A stretch of DNA of 64,000 nt from assembly GCA_035650215.1 (NCBI GenBank), contig DASRIC010000040.1, positions 49,352 through 113,351 on the forward strand, in the 5' to 3' direction. Shown here piece by piece: positions 1 to 8,668 of this stretch (position 1 is its first letter; the number at the start of each line of letters is the position of its first letter). Under the pieces are notes generated by a model that was not told where the DNA came from, made no database searches, and was given only the letters and a program-made list of their open reading frames with translations. This stretch comes from JACVRW01 sp035650215 (GTDB lineage Bacteria > Actinomycetota > Thermoleophilia > Solirubrobacterales > Thermoleophilaceae). The position numbers and the translations under genes were made by a program.

Positions 1-1194
1 GGCGGCCAGCCCGGCGCCACGCCGCGGCCCTCCCCCTTCTACGAGGAGGCTCTGGCGGCGCTCGGTATCGAGGAGGAGCTCTTCGAGGAGGAGCTCTTCG
101 GACCCGCCGAGGGGCTCCACTCGACGTTCCGGATCATGCGCGACGAGCTGCTCGACACGGTCGCGCGCGTGGGCGGGCGCCTCGGCGAGATGCGTCTCGA
201 CACCTACCTCGACGTGGACCAGGCCGTGTCGCGCTACCTCGAGCTGATCAAGGTGGCCGCGCTGATCGAGCGCGCGAAGGAGGGCCAGGACCTCGACAGG
301 GCGCTCTCCGAGGTCAATGAGATCCTCGTGCAGTGCGCCACCGCCGAGCAGCGCGAGATCCTCATGCAGTCCGCGCTCGACGGCTGGCTGCGCGACAGCG
401 AGCGCGACCCGGCCACCCGCCCGGCGGCGGCCCAGAACGGCTCCGAGCCCTCGCTCGACCCGTTCATCCCGCGCCGCGGCCGCGGGCTGATGCTCTCGGC
501 GAGCGACATCGACACGTACCGGATCTGCCCGCTCAAGTACAAGTTCGCGCGCGTTTTCCGGATCCCGCAGGAGCCCACGATCCACCAGCGCTTCGGGATC
601 GTCGTGCACCAGGTGCTGGAGCGCTTTCACCGCGAGGGCGACGTCTCGCTGGCCGGCCTGATGGAGCTCTTCGAGGCCTCCTGGCGGCGCTCCGGGCTGG
701 GTGACTCCGACGACGAGCGGCAGTTCCGCGAGCGGGCGGTTGAGGCGCTCGGGCGCTACTGGCGCCAGGACCGCGCCTCGGACGCCGAGCCGGTGTGGAT
801 CGAGCGCTCGTTCGCGTTCAGGCTCGGGCCGCACCTGCTGCGCGGGCGCGTGGATCGCGTGGACCGCCGGCCCGACGGCACCTACGAGCTGATCGACTAC
901 AAGACCGGCAAGGCCAAGAGCGAGGCGGACCTGCGCGAGGACGTGCAGCTCTCGCTCTACCAGATGGGCGCACGCGAGTCCTGGCGGCTCGAGACCTCGG
1001 CCCAGAGCTACCTCTACGTGCTCACGGGGGAGCGCGTGCCGGTCGAGCACTCGGAGGAGGAGCTCGATCGCGTGCGCGCGACCGTGACCGACATCGCCGG
1101 CGGCATCCTCAAGCAGGACTTCGAGCCCACGCCCTCACCCGAGGTGTGCAGCTTCTGCGACTACCGGATCATCTGCCCGGCCGCCGAGAAGTGA
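1..1194 (+). CDS. C-terminal part of a helicase/nuclease (PD-(D/E)XK family), 5'-truncated
   Basis: The reading frame is open from the first base, so this is the 3' end (397 residues visible) of a longer gene. The last ~230 residues look like the RecB/AddB-type PD-(D/E)XK nuclease domain that ends many actinobacterial UvrD/Rep-like helicases. Visible motifs are LSASDIDTYRICPLKYKF, GRVDRVDRR and ELIDYKTGKAK, which hold the catalytic Asp and Lys. The ending CSFCDYRIICPA, together with the Cys of RICPLKY, gives the four cysteines expected for an iron-sulfur cluster. Known members process DNA ends in recombinational repair. The helicase part lies outside the window, so the subtype (AddB, AdnB or UvrD-like) cannot be fixed. 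The gene converges on the small membrane-protein gene downstream. Confidence 0.85.
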   Translation, partial: GGQPGATPRPSPFYEEALAALGIEEELFEEELFGPAEGLHSTFRIMRDELLDTVARVGGRLGEMRLDTYLDVDQAVSRYLELIKVAALIERAKEGQDLDRALSEVNEILVQCATAEQREILMQSALDGWLRDSERDPATRPAAAQNGSEPSLDPFIPRRGRGLMLSASDIDTYRICPLKYKFARVFRIPQEPTIHQRFGIVVHQVLERFHREGDVSLAGLMELFEASWRRSGLGDSDDERQFRERAVEALGRYWRQDRASDAEPVWIERSFAFRLGPHLLRGRVDRVDRRPDGTYELIDYKTGKAKSEADLREDVQLSLYQMGARESWRLETSAQSYLYVLTGERVPVEHSEEELDRVRATVTDIAGGILKQDFEPTPSPEVCSFCDYRIICPAAEK

Positions 1195-1209
1195 GCTGAG
1201 CGCCCGCTA

Positions 1210-1437
1210 CTAGAGCACGTCGCGACGATCGTCGCGGACCACCGGGCGCTCGACCACTTCCGCGCGGCGTTCGCGCGCCGAGACCATCAGGAAGAGGCCG
1301 ATCACGAGGCCGACCACGCCGGCAACCATGAGGATCACCCCAACGGTCTGGATATCGACGCCGGCGACCGTCGCGGTGACCGCGTACTTCAGGATCGCAC
1401 CCACGGCGATGAGAAAAATCGACATTCCGATGGTCAT
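1210..1437 (-). CDS. small two-helix membrane protein, DUF6458-like
   Basis: A 75-residue protein starting MTIGMSIFLIAVGAILKYAV. It has two hydrophobic segments (about residues 4-24 and 31-53) separated by a short polar turn, then an arginine- and glutamate-rich cytoplasmic tail. Length, the opening sequence and the two helices match the DUF6458 family of small actinobacterial membrane proteins, whose function is unknown. The ATG was chosen because the family begins at this motif. An in-frame GTG six codons upstream (position 1455) is possible; neither start has a clear ribosome binding site. Confidence 0.7.
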   Translation of the reverse strand: MTIGMSIFLIAVGAILKYAVTATVAGVDIQTVGVILMVAGVVGLVIGLFLMVSARERRAEVVERPVVRDDRRDVL

Positions 1438-1485
1438 ATGGAGGTTCGTGCCCACCCGGGGCGAGCCGCAAACTCGTACAGGCGT

Positions 1486-2379
1486 CTAGCGCTCGGCCGA
1501 GCCGCCCGGGCCTTCGGGCCCGCGCTGGCGCAGGAAGCGCTGGAAATCGCGGGCGATCGTGTCGGCCGAGGGCAGCGAGCCCTCGTCGGGCGGGTTCTCC
1601 GCCTGCACCTCGTCGGCCGCGCTCTCGAGGCGCTCCACGAACGCCTTGACCTCCGGGTCGCTCGCCACCGCCGCGCTCACCTGGCGCTCGTAGTCCTCGG
1701 CCGCCGACTCGAGCTCGCCGGCGTCGACCGCCACCCCGGCAGCGCCCTCGAACGCGCGCACGAGCGCCAGCGCGACCTTCGGATTGGGCGACGCGGCGAC
1801 GTAGTGGGGCACCGACGCCCAGAGGCTGGCGGTGGCAACGCCGGCGTCCGCGAGGGCGTGGTGAAGCACGCCTACGATCCCGGTCGGCCCCTCGTAGTTC
1901 GGCCGGTCGAGGCCGAGCCGCTCGACCATGCCGTCCGACCCGATGCCGGTGATCGACACCGGCCGGCTGTGCGGAACGTCGGCCAGCAGCGCGCCGAGCG
2001 TGACGACCATCCCCACCTCGAGCTCGGTCGCGGCCTGGAGCACGGTGTCGGTGAAGCGGCGCCAGCGCAGCGAGGGCTCCACCCCCTCGAGCATCACCAG
2101 ATCGCGGTCCGCGCCCGGCACGGAGGCGGCCGAGATGGAGTTCTCAGGCCAGTCGATCTCGCGCGTCTGGCCCTCTGCGAGGCGAACGGTCGGCCGCACC
2201 GCGGTGAAGTCGTAGTACTCCTCGGGATCGATCTGGCCGATCTGGTCGGCATCGAACGAGCCGCGGATGAACGAGACGGCGGCCGAGGCGGCCTCACCGG
2301 CATCGTTCCAGCCCCTGAACGAGCACACCATCACGGGCGCTCTGAGGCCGGGACGCTCTGTCCAGATCAGGTCCGTCAC
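1486..2379 (-). CDS. PAC2 family protein
   Basis: About 297 residues with the PAC2 (proteasome assembly chaperone 2-like) signature near the N-terminus: RAPVMVCSFRGWNDAGEAAS, then a Rossmann-like alternation of hydrophobic strands and helices. The family is widespread in Actinobacteria and archaea and is named after a eukaryotic proteasome assembly factor; its bacterial role is not established. The C-terminus is acidic and rich in Ala and Glu. I start it at a GTG (VTDLIWTERP) because homology begins there. Longer starts, such as an ATG at 2451, would run into the divergent YhaM-type gene whose ATG is at 2444. About 64 bp separate the two divergent starts. Confidence 0.8.
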   Translation of the reverse strand: MTDLIWTERPGLRAPVMVCSFRGWNDAGEAASAAVSFIRGSFDADQIGQIDPEEYYDFTAVRPTVRLAEGQTREIDWPENSISAASVPGADRDLVMLEGVEPSLRWRRFTDTVLQAATELEVGMVVTLGALLADVPHSRPVSITGIGSDGMVERLGLDRPNYEGPTGIVGVLHHALADAGVATASLWASVPHYVAASPNPKVALALVRAFEGAAGVAVDAGELESAAEDYERQVSAAVASDPEVKAFVERLESAADEVQAENPPDEGSLPSADTIARDFQRFLRQRGPEGPGGSAER

Positions 2380-2443
2380 TGCGTGCAACGGTAGCCCACC
2401 ACGGGTTCGAGGGCGTCCGGTTGGCCGATCAGGATTGAGCTCG

Positions 2444-3319
2444 ATGGCCATCGCCGAGCTCAGGGACGGCGGCGAGATCGAGGGGGTGTTCGCCTGCACC
2501 CGCAAGGATCGCCTGACCGCAAAGAACGGGTCTCCGTACCTGGCTGTCGAGCTGCGCGACCGCACCGGGGCAATCCCGGGACGGGCCTTCCGCGACGCGG
2601 ACTTCCTCGCCGGTCAGTTCGAGCGCGGCGACCTGGTGTCCGTGCGCGGCCGAGTGGAGCGCTTCCGCGACCAGCTCCAGGTCGAGCTGCAGGCGATCCG
2701 TCGCTCCGAGGAGAGCCCCGACCCGGCGGAGTTCCTGCCGGTCGCCTATCGCGACCTCGACGAGCTCGACGGCTTCCTTGAGCACCTCGCTCGGGAGGTG
2801 CACGACCCGCACCTGCGCGTGCTGCTGGACGCGTTTCTCGGGGATCAGCGCTTCCGCTCCGAGCTCCGCCGCGCGCCGTGCACGCGCGCGGGCCATCACT
2901 CCTACCTCGGTGGCCTGCTCGAGCACACGGTGGCCGTAGCGACGCTGGGCCTCGAGGCCTGCACGCTCCACCCACGGCTCGACTCCGACCTGCTCCTGTG
3001 CGCGGCGATCCTCCACGACGTGGGCAAGACGCGTGAGTTCACGCTCGGCGCGGAGATCGCGCTGAGCGAGGCCGGCGCCCTGGTCGGCCACCTGGTGCTC
3101 GGCCAGCAGCTCGTGGCCGAGCGGGCGCGCCGGCTGAGCGGGTTCCCGGAGGGCAGGCTGCTCGCCCTCTCGCATTGCATCGCCGGCCACCACGGCCCCG
3201 ACGCCCTCCCCGGCAGGCGCTTCCGCTCGGCCGAGGCGCTCGCCCTCTACCGCCTGAACGCGCTCGACGCGGGCGTGAAGGGCGCGCTCGAGCACGGGCT
3301 GCAGCCCGAGCGCGGATAG
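2444..3319 (+). CDS. 3'-5' exoribonuclease YhaM family protein (OB-fold plus HD domain)
   Basis: A 291-residue protein with an N-terminal OB-fold (about residues 8-85, VELRDRTGAIPGRAF ... VSVRGRVERF) and a C-terminal HD phosphohydrolase domain. The HD motif is AAILHDVGKTREF, preceded by the conserved GGLLEHTVAV and followed by HCIAGHHG. This OB-then-HD order is that of YhaM, a 3'-5' exonuclease acting on RNA ends and single-stranded DNA. The ATG has an AGGA about nine bases upstream and sits beside the divergent PAC2 gene. The following gene is 87 bp away and shares strand. Confidence 0.85.
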   Translation: MAIAELRDGGEIEGVFACTRKDRLTAKNGSPYLAVELRDRTGAIPGRAFRDADFLAGQFERGDLVSVRGRVERFRDQLQVELQAIRRSEESPDPAEFLPVAYRDLDELDGFLEHLAREVHDPHLRVLLDAFLGDQRFRSELRRAPCTRAGHHSYLGGLLEHTVAVATLGLEACTLHPRLDSDLLLCAAILHDVGKTREFTLGAEIALSEAGALVGHLVLGQQLVAERARRLSGFPEGRLLALSHCIAGHHGPDALPGRRFRSAEALALYRLNALDAGVKGALEHGLQPERG

Positions 3320-3359
3320 GCCCGCCTGGCCATTCCCTGGACAAATAGGCCATAGGCCG

Positions 3360-3414
3360 TCGGACACGGTTGCGCTCGGCGGTCCCCCCGCCGAACCGAA
3401 TCGGACGTGTCCGA
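3360..3414. promoter_or_regulatory. nested inverted repeats covering the start codon of the PAS coiled-coil gene
   Basis: TCGGACACG (3360-3368) is the exact inverse complement of CGTGTCCGA (3406-3414). Inside this pair, CGGTT/AACCG (3367-3371 and 3394-3398) and CGGCGG/CCGCCG (3377-3382 and 3388-3393) can also pair. The GTG start (3407-3409) lies within the outer right arm, so in mRNA it would be base-paired. No Shine-Dalgarno-like sequence precedes it. The structure could be a translational control element, or a terminator for the upstream YhaM-type gene (stop at 3319), or both. Confidence 0.4.
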
Positions 3415-6400
3415 GAACGCGACGACCGCCAGTGCGGCCACAACGGAGGCCGTAGAGGAGCTGCTGCGCCAGCTCGTGGATGCCCGCTTCGTGCTCACCG
3501 ATCGGGACGGCGCCGTGACGCGCTGGAGCCGCCCGGCCGAGGAGCTGTTCGGCTGGGCCGGTGGCCGCATGCTCGGCCGCCAGCTGAGGGAGACGCTCCA
3601 GCTCGGCGGCGAGCTGCCGCCGCGCGGCGGGCTCCTCACCACCACCGCACGGCGCAAGGACGGCGGCGAGGTCGAGGTCGCGCTCACGCTGGTGCCGGTC
3701 GGGATGAGCCAGAGCCTCGAGTTCAACGGCTTCCTGGAGGCGCTCGAGATCGCGGCGCCGCGCGGCAACGCGATGCAGCAGCTCCAGCAGAGCCACCGCA
3801 CCGTGGTCGACTGGATCCACGCCGCCATCCGCGGCGAGGCGCACCTCGAGGAGGACGACCTCGCGGCCGGCACGATCGTGGCCTTCCGGCCGCTCGTGGA
3901 GCCGCCCGGGGGCATGACGCCGAGCGGCTACGAGGAGCTTCCCCACGACGAGGCCGCGGGCAGCGCTTCCGCCCCCGGGGTGGTCGAGACCGCGGGCGAC
4001 GAGGCCGCCGCCCGCGTCGCGCGGCTGGGATCCGAGCTCGAGGAGACCCGTCGGGTGCTCGACGAGATGCGCTCGCAGCTCGAGGCCCTGCGGGACGAGC
4101 GCGAGGGCACGCGGCGCAACGTGGACGAGACGCGCTCGCTCGTGGAGAACCTCCAGCGCGACCTGGGCGGAACGCCCAAGGCCCAGGAGCGCCTCCGGGC
4201 GCAGCTCGAGGAGACGCGCGCGGCGGTGGGCGAGCTCAAGGCCACGCGGGCGAAGGTCGATGCGCTCGGGCTCGAGCTCGAGAAGGAAAAGAGCTCGGGC
4301 AAGGAGCGCCGACGGCTCGAGGCCGAGCAGCGCGAACTGCGCGCCCAGCTCGAGGCGCTCGAGGACGCCGTCGCGGCGGGGCGCGAGCGCACGGACGAGG
4401 AGCGCGAGCTGGCCGCCGCGCTCGAGCGCATGGCGGCGCGCGTCGAGGCGCTCGACCAGGCGAGCCAGGGACCCGACCCGCGCGTGATGGCGAAGCTCGA
4501 GAAGCTGCGGGCGAAGGTCGCGTCGCTTCAGGAGGACAAGGGGGCCGGCGAGCGCGCCGAGCTCGACGCGGAGCTCGCGCAGACCCGGGCGCGGGTCGAG
4601 ACACTCGAAGCCGCGCTGGCCGACGCGGCCGGAAAGGGACCTGCGCTCGAGGCGAGCCTCGAGCAGACGCGGGCGCAGCTCGCGGAGCTGGCGAGCGGGC
4701 TGGCGGCCGAGGGCAGCGCTCGCGAAGAGCTTGGACGGGCGGGGGCCGACCGAGACGAGCAGCTGCGCGCCGAGATGGCAGAGGCGCGCAGCGCGCTCGA
4801 TCGGCACGAGCGCCTCGTCGAGGAGCTCGAGGCCACGCGCTCGAAGGTCGAGGCGCTGGCGAGCGAGCGGATCGAGGAGGGGCGCGAGCTTCACGGCGAC
4901 CTGGCCGAGACGCACGCGAAGCTCGAGACGCTCGAGAGGGCACTGGAGGACGAGCGCGAGCGCGGCGGCGAGGCGCGCGCGCTGCTCGGGGACCTCAGGA
5001 CGGAGCTCGCCGAGGTGCACGCGGCAGCGGCGCGTGCGGAGGCCGAGCGCCCCGCTCACGCGGACGCCGCGGCCGGCGAGGGAGCGGTCGAGGCCGCGGC
5101 CGCCGCGCAGGAGGCGCTGACCGCGATCGAGCGCCTGACGGGACGCGCGGAGCAGGCCGCCGACGCCGCCCGGAGCCACTCGTCACGCGCGTACGACGCC
5201 TCCGGAGCCGCCGAGGCGCGCGCCAGCCGGGCCGAGGAGGCCGCCGGCGCCGCCGAGGCGCAGGCCAAGCGTGCCGCCGAGAGCATCGCCGGCGTGGAGG
5301 AGCGCGCGACGCAGGCGGGCGAGGCGCTGAAGGAGGTCGAGGCCCAGGTGGCGAGCGCCCGCGAGAGCGCCGAGGCGGTAACGGCGCGCGCGGACCGCGC
5401 CGACGAGTCGCTCCGGACGATGGAGTCACACGCGACCAGGGCGCGCGAGATCGTGAGCGCCGTCGAGGCGCATGCCAACAGGGCGGGCGAGGCGGTCTCG
5501 GCCGCAGAGGCGCATGCCAGCCTCATCCAGGGAGCGGTCGGCGCGGTGGAGGCGCACGCGGCCCGCGCGGTGGAGGCAGCGACCGCGACAGAGAGCAGCG
5601 CGGAGCGGGTGAGCCAGGCGGCGCGCGAGCAGCGCGACGACACCACCCGCGCGGAGGCGGCCGCCGGCCGCGCCGAGGCGCTGGTGGCCCGCGGCGACGA
5701 GCTTGCTGCGCAGCTCTCAGGCGAGGCCGCTCGGGTGGTCCAGGCCGCCGCCGACGCCGAGCGGCAGGTGGCGCGCGCCGCCGAGACCGCGAGTGCTGCC
5801 GAGCGGGGTGCTGAGCGCGCCGAGGAGGCCGCGGGTCACGCCCAGGCGGCCGCGGAGCGGGGCGCGCAGACATCGGTCGAGCTCGAGAGCCAGGTAGTGC
5901 GCGTGGAGGAGAGCGCCGCCGGGGTGGCGGGCCACGCCGATCGCGCCGAGCGCGCCGTGAGCGCCGCCGAGGGACATTGCGACCGCGCGTCCGAGGTGGC
6001 CCGGGAGCTCGCGGAGGCGGCAGCCGCCGCCGAGCGCGGAGCCGAGCGCGCCCGCGAAGCCGCCGAGGACGCCGAGCGTGCCGCTGTGCACGCGCGCGAG
6101 GCCGCCGAGCATGCCGTGCACGGGGCCTATCACCCTCCCGACCGGCCGCTCGCGCCCTACGAGACCGCGGCTCCAGCACAGCCGGTCCCGGCTCCCCCGG
6201 TCGCGAACGGCGCCGCGCCCGCCGAGGCGACAGCCCAGGCGCAGGCGCCGGCGGCCCAGGATCCGCACCGGCCGCTGTTCGGCAACCGCGACACGGGCCC
6301 CAAGCGCGAGCCGCGCCCGGGCTTCGACGACGTGAAGGAGCCGCGCGCCACCTTCGCCCTCGACGGTCACTTCATGGACTTGAACCAGGGCTTCACCGAC

Positions 6401-6643
6401 CTCGTGGGCTACACCGAGGCCGAGTTCCAGCAGGCGGTGTGGCCGCCGGTGATGGACCGCCCCAACCTGCCGAAGCATCGCGAGCAGATCAAGGACCTGC
6501 TGGCGGGGAAGATCGAGGTGGCCGAGGTGAATACCGCCTACGTCCACGCGCAGGGCCTGCTGGTGCCGCTCGAGGGTCGTATCACGCTCGAGCGCGAGAA
6601 CGGCGAGCCAAGCCACTTCCTGATCGTCGCGAAGGCGGGATAG
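3407..6643 (+). CDS. giant PAS - coiled coil - PAS protein with 14-residue repeats
   Basis: A 1078-residue, probably cytoplasmic protein with no signal peptide or membrane helix. Residues ~15-105 form a PAS-like domain (DARFVLTDRDGAVTRWSR ... EELFGWAGGRMLGRQL). Residues ~200-550 are a classical Glu/Arg/Leu-rich coiled coil. Residues 557-906 form an alanine-rich coiled coil built of 14-residue units. A Pro/Ala linker then leads to a second PAS-like domain (~970-1078, ATFALDGHFMDLNQGFTDLV). There is no kinase, cyclase, GGDEF or methyl-accepting output domain, so any signal must pass through the rod or a partner. The GTG start was chosen because the first PAS domain begins soon after. Function unknown; a scaffold or polarity-type sensor is only a guess. 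Confidence 0.75.
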   Translation: MSENATTASAATTEAVEELLRQLVDARFVLTDRDGAVTRWSRPAEELFGWAGGRMLGRQLRETLQLGGELPPRGGLLTTTARRKDGGEVEVALTLVPVGMSQSLEFNGFLEALEIAAPRGNAMQQLQQSHRTVVDWIHAAIRGEAHLEEDDLAAGTIVAFRPLVEPPGGMTPSGYEELPHDEAAGSASAPGVVETAGDEAAARVARLGSELEETRRVLDEMRSQLEALRDEREGTRRNVDETRSLVENLQRDLGGTPKAQERLRAQLEETRAAVGELKATRAKVDALGLELEKEKSSGKERRRLEAEQRELRAQLEALEDAVAAGRERTDEERELAAALERMAARVEALDQASQGPDPRVMAKLEKLRAKVASLQEDKGAGERAELDAELAQTRARVETLEAALADAAGKGPALEASLEQTRAQLAELASGLAAEGSAREELGRAGADRDEQLRAEMAEARSALDRHERLVEELEATRSKVEALASERIEEGRELHGDLAETHAKLETLERALEDERERGGEARALLGDLRTELAEVHAAAARAEAERPAHADAAAGEGAVEAAAAAQEALTAIERLTGRAEQAADAARSHSSRAYDASGAAEARASRAEEAAGAAEAQAKRAAESIAGVEERATQAGEALKEVEAQVASARESAEAVTARADRADESLRTMESHATRAREIVSAVEAHANRAGEAVSAAEAHASLIQGAVGAVEAHAARAVEAATATESSAERVSQAAREQRDDTTRAEAAAGRAEALVARGDELAAQLSGEAARVVQAAADAERQVARAAETASAAERGAERAEEAAGHAQAAAERGAQTSVELESQVVRVEESAAGVAGHADRAERAVSAAEGHCDRASEVARELAEAAAAAERGAERAREAAEDAERAAVHAREAAEHAVHGAYHPPDRPLAPYETAAPAQPVPAPPVANGAAPAEATAQAQAPAAQDPHRPLFGNRDTGPKREPRPGFDDVKEPRATFALDGHFMDLNQGFTDLVGYTEAEFQQAVWPPVMDRPNLPKHREQIKDLLAGKIEVAEVNTAYVHAQGLLVPLEGRITLERENGEPSHFLIVAKAG
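5075..6124 (+). repeat. 25 in-register 14-codon (42-bp) units inside the PAS coiled-coil gene
   Basis: Reading residues 557-906 in steps of 14 keeps one register with no insertion or deletion across 25 units. Examples are VSAVEAHANRAGEA, VSAAEAHASLIQGA, VGAVEAHAARAVEA, AGAAEAQAKRAAES and ASAAERGAERAEEA. Fourteen residues are two heptads, so each unit adds one identical turn of a coiled coil. The best-conserved stretch is 5201-5620. DNA identity between units is lower than the protein pattern, which points to old duplications kept by selection. Confidence 0.75.
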
Positions 6644-6667
6644 CCTCCGCTACCTCGGGGCTCGGGG

Positions 6668-6994
6668 CTAGGCGCCGGGCGCGCGGTATCGGACCTGGTC
6701 GGCCTTGCGCAGCGCGTCGATCGTCTCGTCGACGGTGAAGAGAACCGTCGTTTCGATCGAACTGAGCGCGCCGCCCCCACCGATCGCCAGCGCTACCGCC
6801 GCCATGGACACGTTGTCCGGGGCCTCCCACAGGGTGTAGCCGTCGTGCGTGCCGAAGGCGTACCAGAACCCTTGGAGCGTCCCACCGACCGACTCGATGT
6901 ACGACTGGGCGGCCTGTCGGCGGTCCTCCGGGTTAGCGATCAGCCTGGCCCAAGTCTCGGGTGTATAGCTGAACCTCGATAGATAGAGCGGCAT
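6668..6994 (-). CDS. GYD domain-containing protein
   Basis: A 108-residue protein starting MPLYLSRFSYTPETWARLI. It shows the GYD family pattern: a short ferredoxin-like alpha/beta fold with GTHDGYTLWEAPDN in the middle, the segment that names the family. GYD proteins are small, widespread and of unknown function. The ATG at 6994 has a strong ribosome binding site (AGGAGAGGG), so a longer in-frame start 14 codons upstream was not used. It is divergent from the amidohydrolase gene, with 78 bp between starts. Confidence 0.8.
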   Translation of the reverse strand: MPLYLSRFSYTPETWARLIANPEDRRQAAQSYIESVGGTLQGFWYAFGTHDGYTLWEAPDNVSMAAVALAIGGGGALSSIETTVLFTVDETIDALRKADQVRYRAPGA

Positions 6995-7072
6995 CGTCCC
7001 TCTCCTGTTCGCCGGCCCGGCTCGGTAATTCGCCACTCTGGCATAGCCAGTTCGCCGTTAGTCTCCCGGCCA

Positions 7073-8251
7073 GTGGTCTCCGACGAGGGCATCCTCCACT
7101 GGTTCGAGCGGCTGCGTGAGGAGGTCCCCGGGCTGGAGCCGATCGACGCGCACACGCACATCGGCTCGAACGACCCGGACGGCTACCGCTGCGGGCCCGG
7201 CGAGCTGATCGCCTCGCTCGAGCACATCGACGGCCGGGCGATCGTCTTCCCGATGCACGAGCCGGACGGCTACTCCACCGCCAACGACATGGTCGTGGAC
7301 GCCGCGGCGGCCTCGGGCGGCCGCCTGCACGCGTTCCTGCGGCTCGACCCCGCCGCCGATCCGCTCGCCGAGGCGGAGCGCGCGCTCGGCCGCGGCGCGT
7401 GCGGCATCAAGCTGCACCCGCGCGCCGAGCGCTTCACCCTCGACCATCCCGGGCTCGCGGACGTGTTCGCGCTGGCGGACGAGCGCCGGCTGCCGGTGCT
7501 CTGCCACGCCGGCCGCGGCATCCCCGCTCTCGGCCGCCACGCGGTGGAGGCCTGCGAGCACCATCCCGGGATGCGCCTGATCCTGGCCCACGCCGGGATC
7601 TCCGACCTGGCCTGGATCTGGCGCTTGGCGCCGGACCTCCCCAACCTCCTGTTCGACACGGCCTGGTGGTCGCCGAGCGACCTGCAGGCCCTGTTCGCGC
7701 TAGTCGCGCCCGGCCAGATCCTGATGGCCAGCGACGCCCCGTACGGCACGCCGGCGTGGGGCGCCACGATGACGCTGCGGCACGCGCTCCAGATCGGGTT
7801 GGAGGCGGACCAGGTGCGCGGGGTCATGGGCGGCCAGGCCGCCCGGCTGATCGCCGGCGAGGAGCTGCTCGACCTCGGCCCCACCCCGGGCCCGGATCGG
7901 ATCCCGCGGGACCCCCTGCTCGACCGCGTGCACTCCTGCCTGCTGGCTGCCCTCGGGCAGATGTTCAACGGCGTGGAGCCCACCGAGTCGCTCGCCCTGG
8001 CCACGCTCGCCTGCGAGGTGGGCGACGAGGATCCGCGCGCCGAGGTCTGCCGCTCCGTCCTCGGCTTGATCGAGGAGCGCAGCGGCTACATGCCGCCGCC
8101 CGGCGGCGACGGCCGGCCCGATCGCTTCGCGCCCGGGCTCCACTTCATCGTCGTCGCCGCCGGCCTCGTCCGCACCCCTGACGTGCCCATGCCCCCTCCG
8201 CCGGTCTCCGCGGACGTCGACGAGCGGTTTCGCGGCGATCGGTCCGGGTAG
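7073..8251 (+). CDS. amidohydrolase 2 family metal-dependent hydrolase
   Basis: A 392-residue TIM-barrel-type hydrolase. The N-terminal metal motif is PIDAHTHIGSND. Further metal-ligand regions are GIKLHPRAE, PVLCHAGRG, LILAHAGISD and ILMASDAPYG, in the order expected for the amidohydrolase_2 group of decarboxylases and hydrolases. The last ~100 residues lie beyond the barrel and are less conserved. Substrate cannot be inferred: neighbours are a GYD protein and an MpsC-like gene. The GTG at 7073 is the first sensible start, about 20 residues before the metal motif. Confidence 0.75.
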   Translation: MVSDEGILHWFERLREEVPGLEPIDAHTHIGSNDPDGYRCGPGELIASLEHIDGRAIVFPMHEPDGYSTANDMVVDAAAASGGRLHAFLRLDPAADPLAEAERALGRGACGIKLHPRAERFTLDHPGLADVFALADERRLPVLCHAGRGIPALGRHAVEACEHHPGMRLILAHAGISDLAWIWRLAPDLPNLLFDTAWWSPSDLQALFALVAPGQILMASDAPYGTPAWGATMTLRHALQIGLEADQVRGVMGGQAARLIAGEELLDLGPTPGPDRIPRDPLLDRVHSCLLAALGQMFNGVEPTESLALATLACEVGDEDPRAEVCRSVLGLIEERSGYMPPPGGDGRPDRFAPGLHFIVVAAGLVRTPDVPMPPPPVSADVDERFRGDRSG

Positions 8252-8320
8252 CTCAGTGGAAAGGGCTGTCGGAGCCGCAGGGCGGACTCCCGGGGACATC
8301 AGGCGGAGACGGCCAGCCCT

Positions 8321-8668
8321 CTATTCCTCGAGGACGAAAACCTCGAACGCCATCGGCGGGTGGAAGACCACCTGGCTGTGATAGGTCACGACCCGCCGGC
8401 CCATGATCTCCTCGACGGCGGACGTGAAGCGATCGGCCACCTCCTCCTGGAAGGTGAGCCGGACCTCGCGCACGAGCTTTTCCTTGCCGTTGCCCACGAG
8501 CGTCTGCTCGACCGTGGTGAGGATGTCCTCGAGCACGCAGAACACGTAGTTGTCGACCAGGTAGGTCTTCGCCTTGGTCGGGCCGCGCCCGTAGCACTCG
8601 GCGAAGATCTGCACGATCGCGTTCGAGATCGCGGCCGCCCGCTCGCCGCTCTGCACGATCTCGCTCAC
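8321..8668 (-). CDS. MpsC-like (DUF2294) protein
   Basis: A 115-residue protein with the DUF2294/MpsC pattern: GRGPTKAKTYLVDNYVFCVL, LVREVRLTFQEEVADRF and a closing segment GRRVVTYHSQVVFHPPMAFE. The family is annotated after a component of a sodium-dependent membrane-potential system in Staphylococcus, but this member has no membrane helix and its role is open. Its ATG overlaps the stop of the sigma-factor gene by four bases (8665-8668), so the two are probably translated together. That coupling suggests a regulatory rather than transport function; this is inference. Confidence 0.75.
   Translation of the reverse strand: MSEIVQSGERAAAISNAIVQIFAECYGRGPTKAKTYLVDNYVFCVLEDILTTVEQTLVGNGKEKLVREVRLTFQEEVADRFTSAVEEIMGRRVVTYHSQVVFHPPMAFEVFVLEE

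Noticed and set aside
2429..5179. A very long open frame on the minus strand antisense to the YhaM-type and PAS coiled-coil genes
   Set aside because: It is Arg/Leu/Ala-rich with no domain pattern and mirrors the codon bias of the real genes on the other strand, as expected in GC-rich DNA.
5075..6124. CRISPR-like periodic sequence
   Set aside because: The 42-bp period lies within one open frame and encodes heptad-type units; there are no identical repeats with unique spacers.
8240..8320. A tRNA-like stretch (GGTAGCTCAGTGG) after the amidohydrolase gene, with a weak AGGGCTG/CAGCCCT pair
   Set aside because: It resembles a D-arm, but there is no T-arm, anticodon arm or acceptor pairing. The 7-bp pair has a 45-nt loop and is probably chance.
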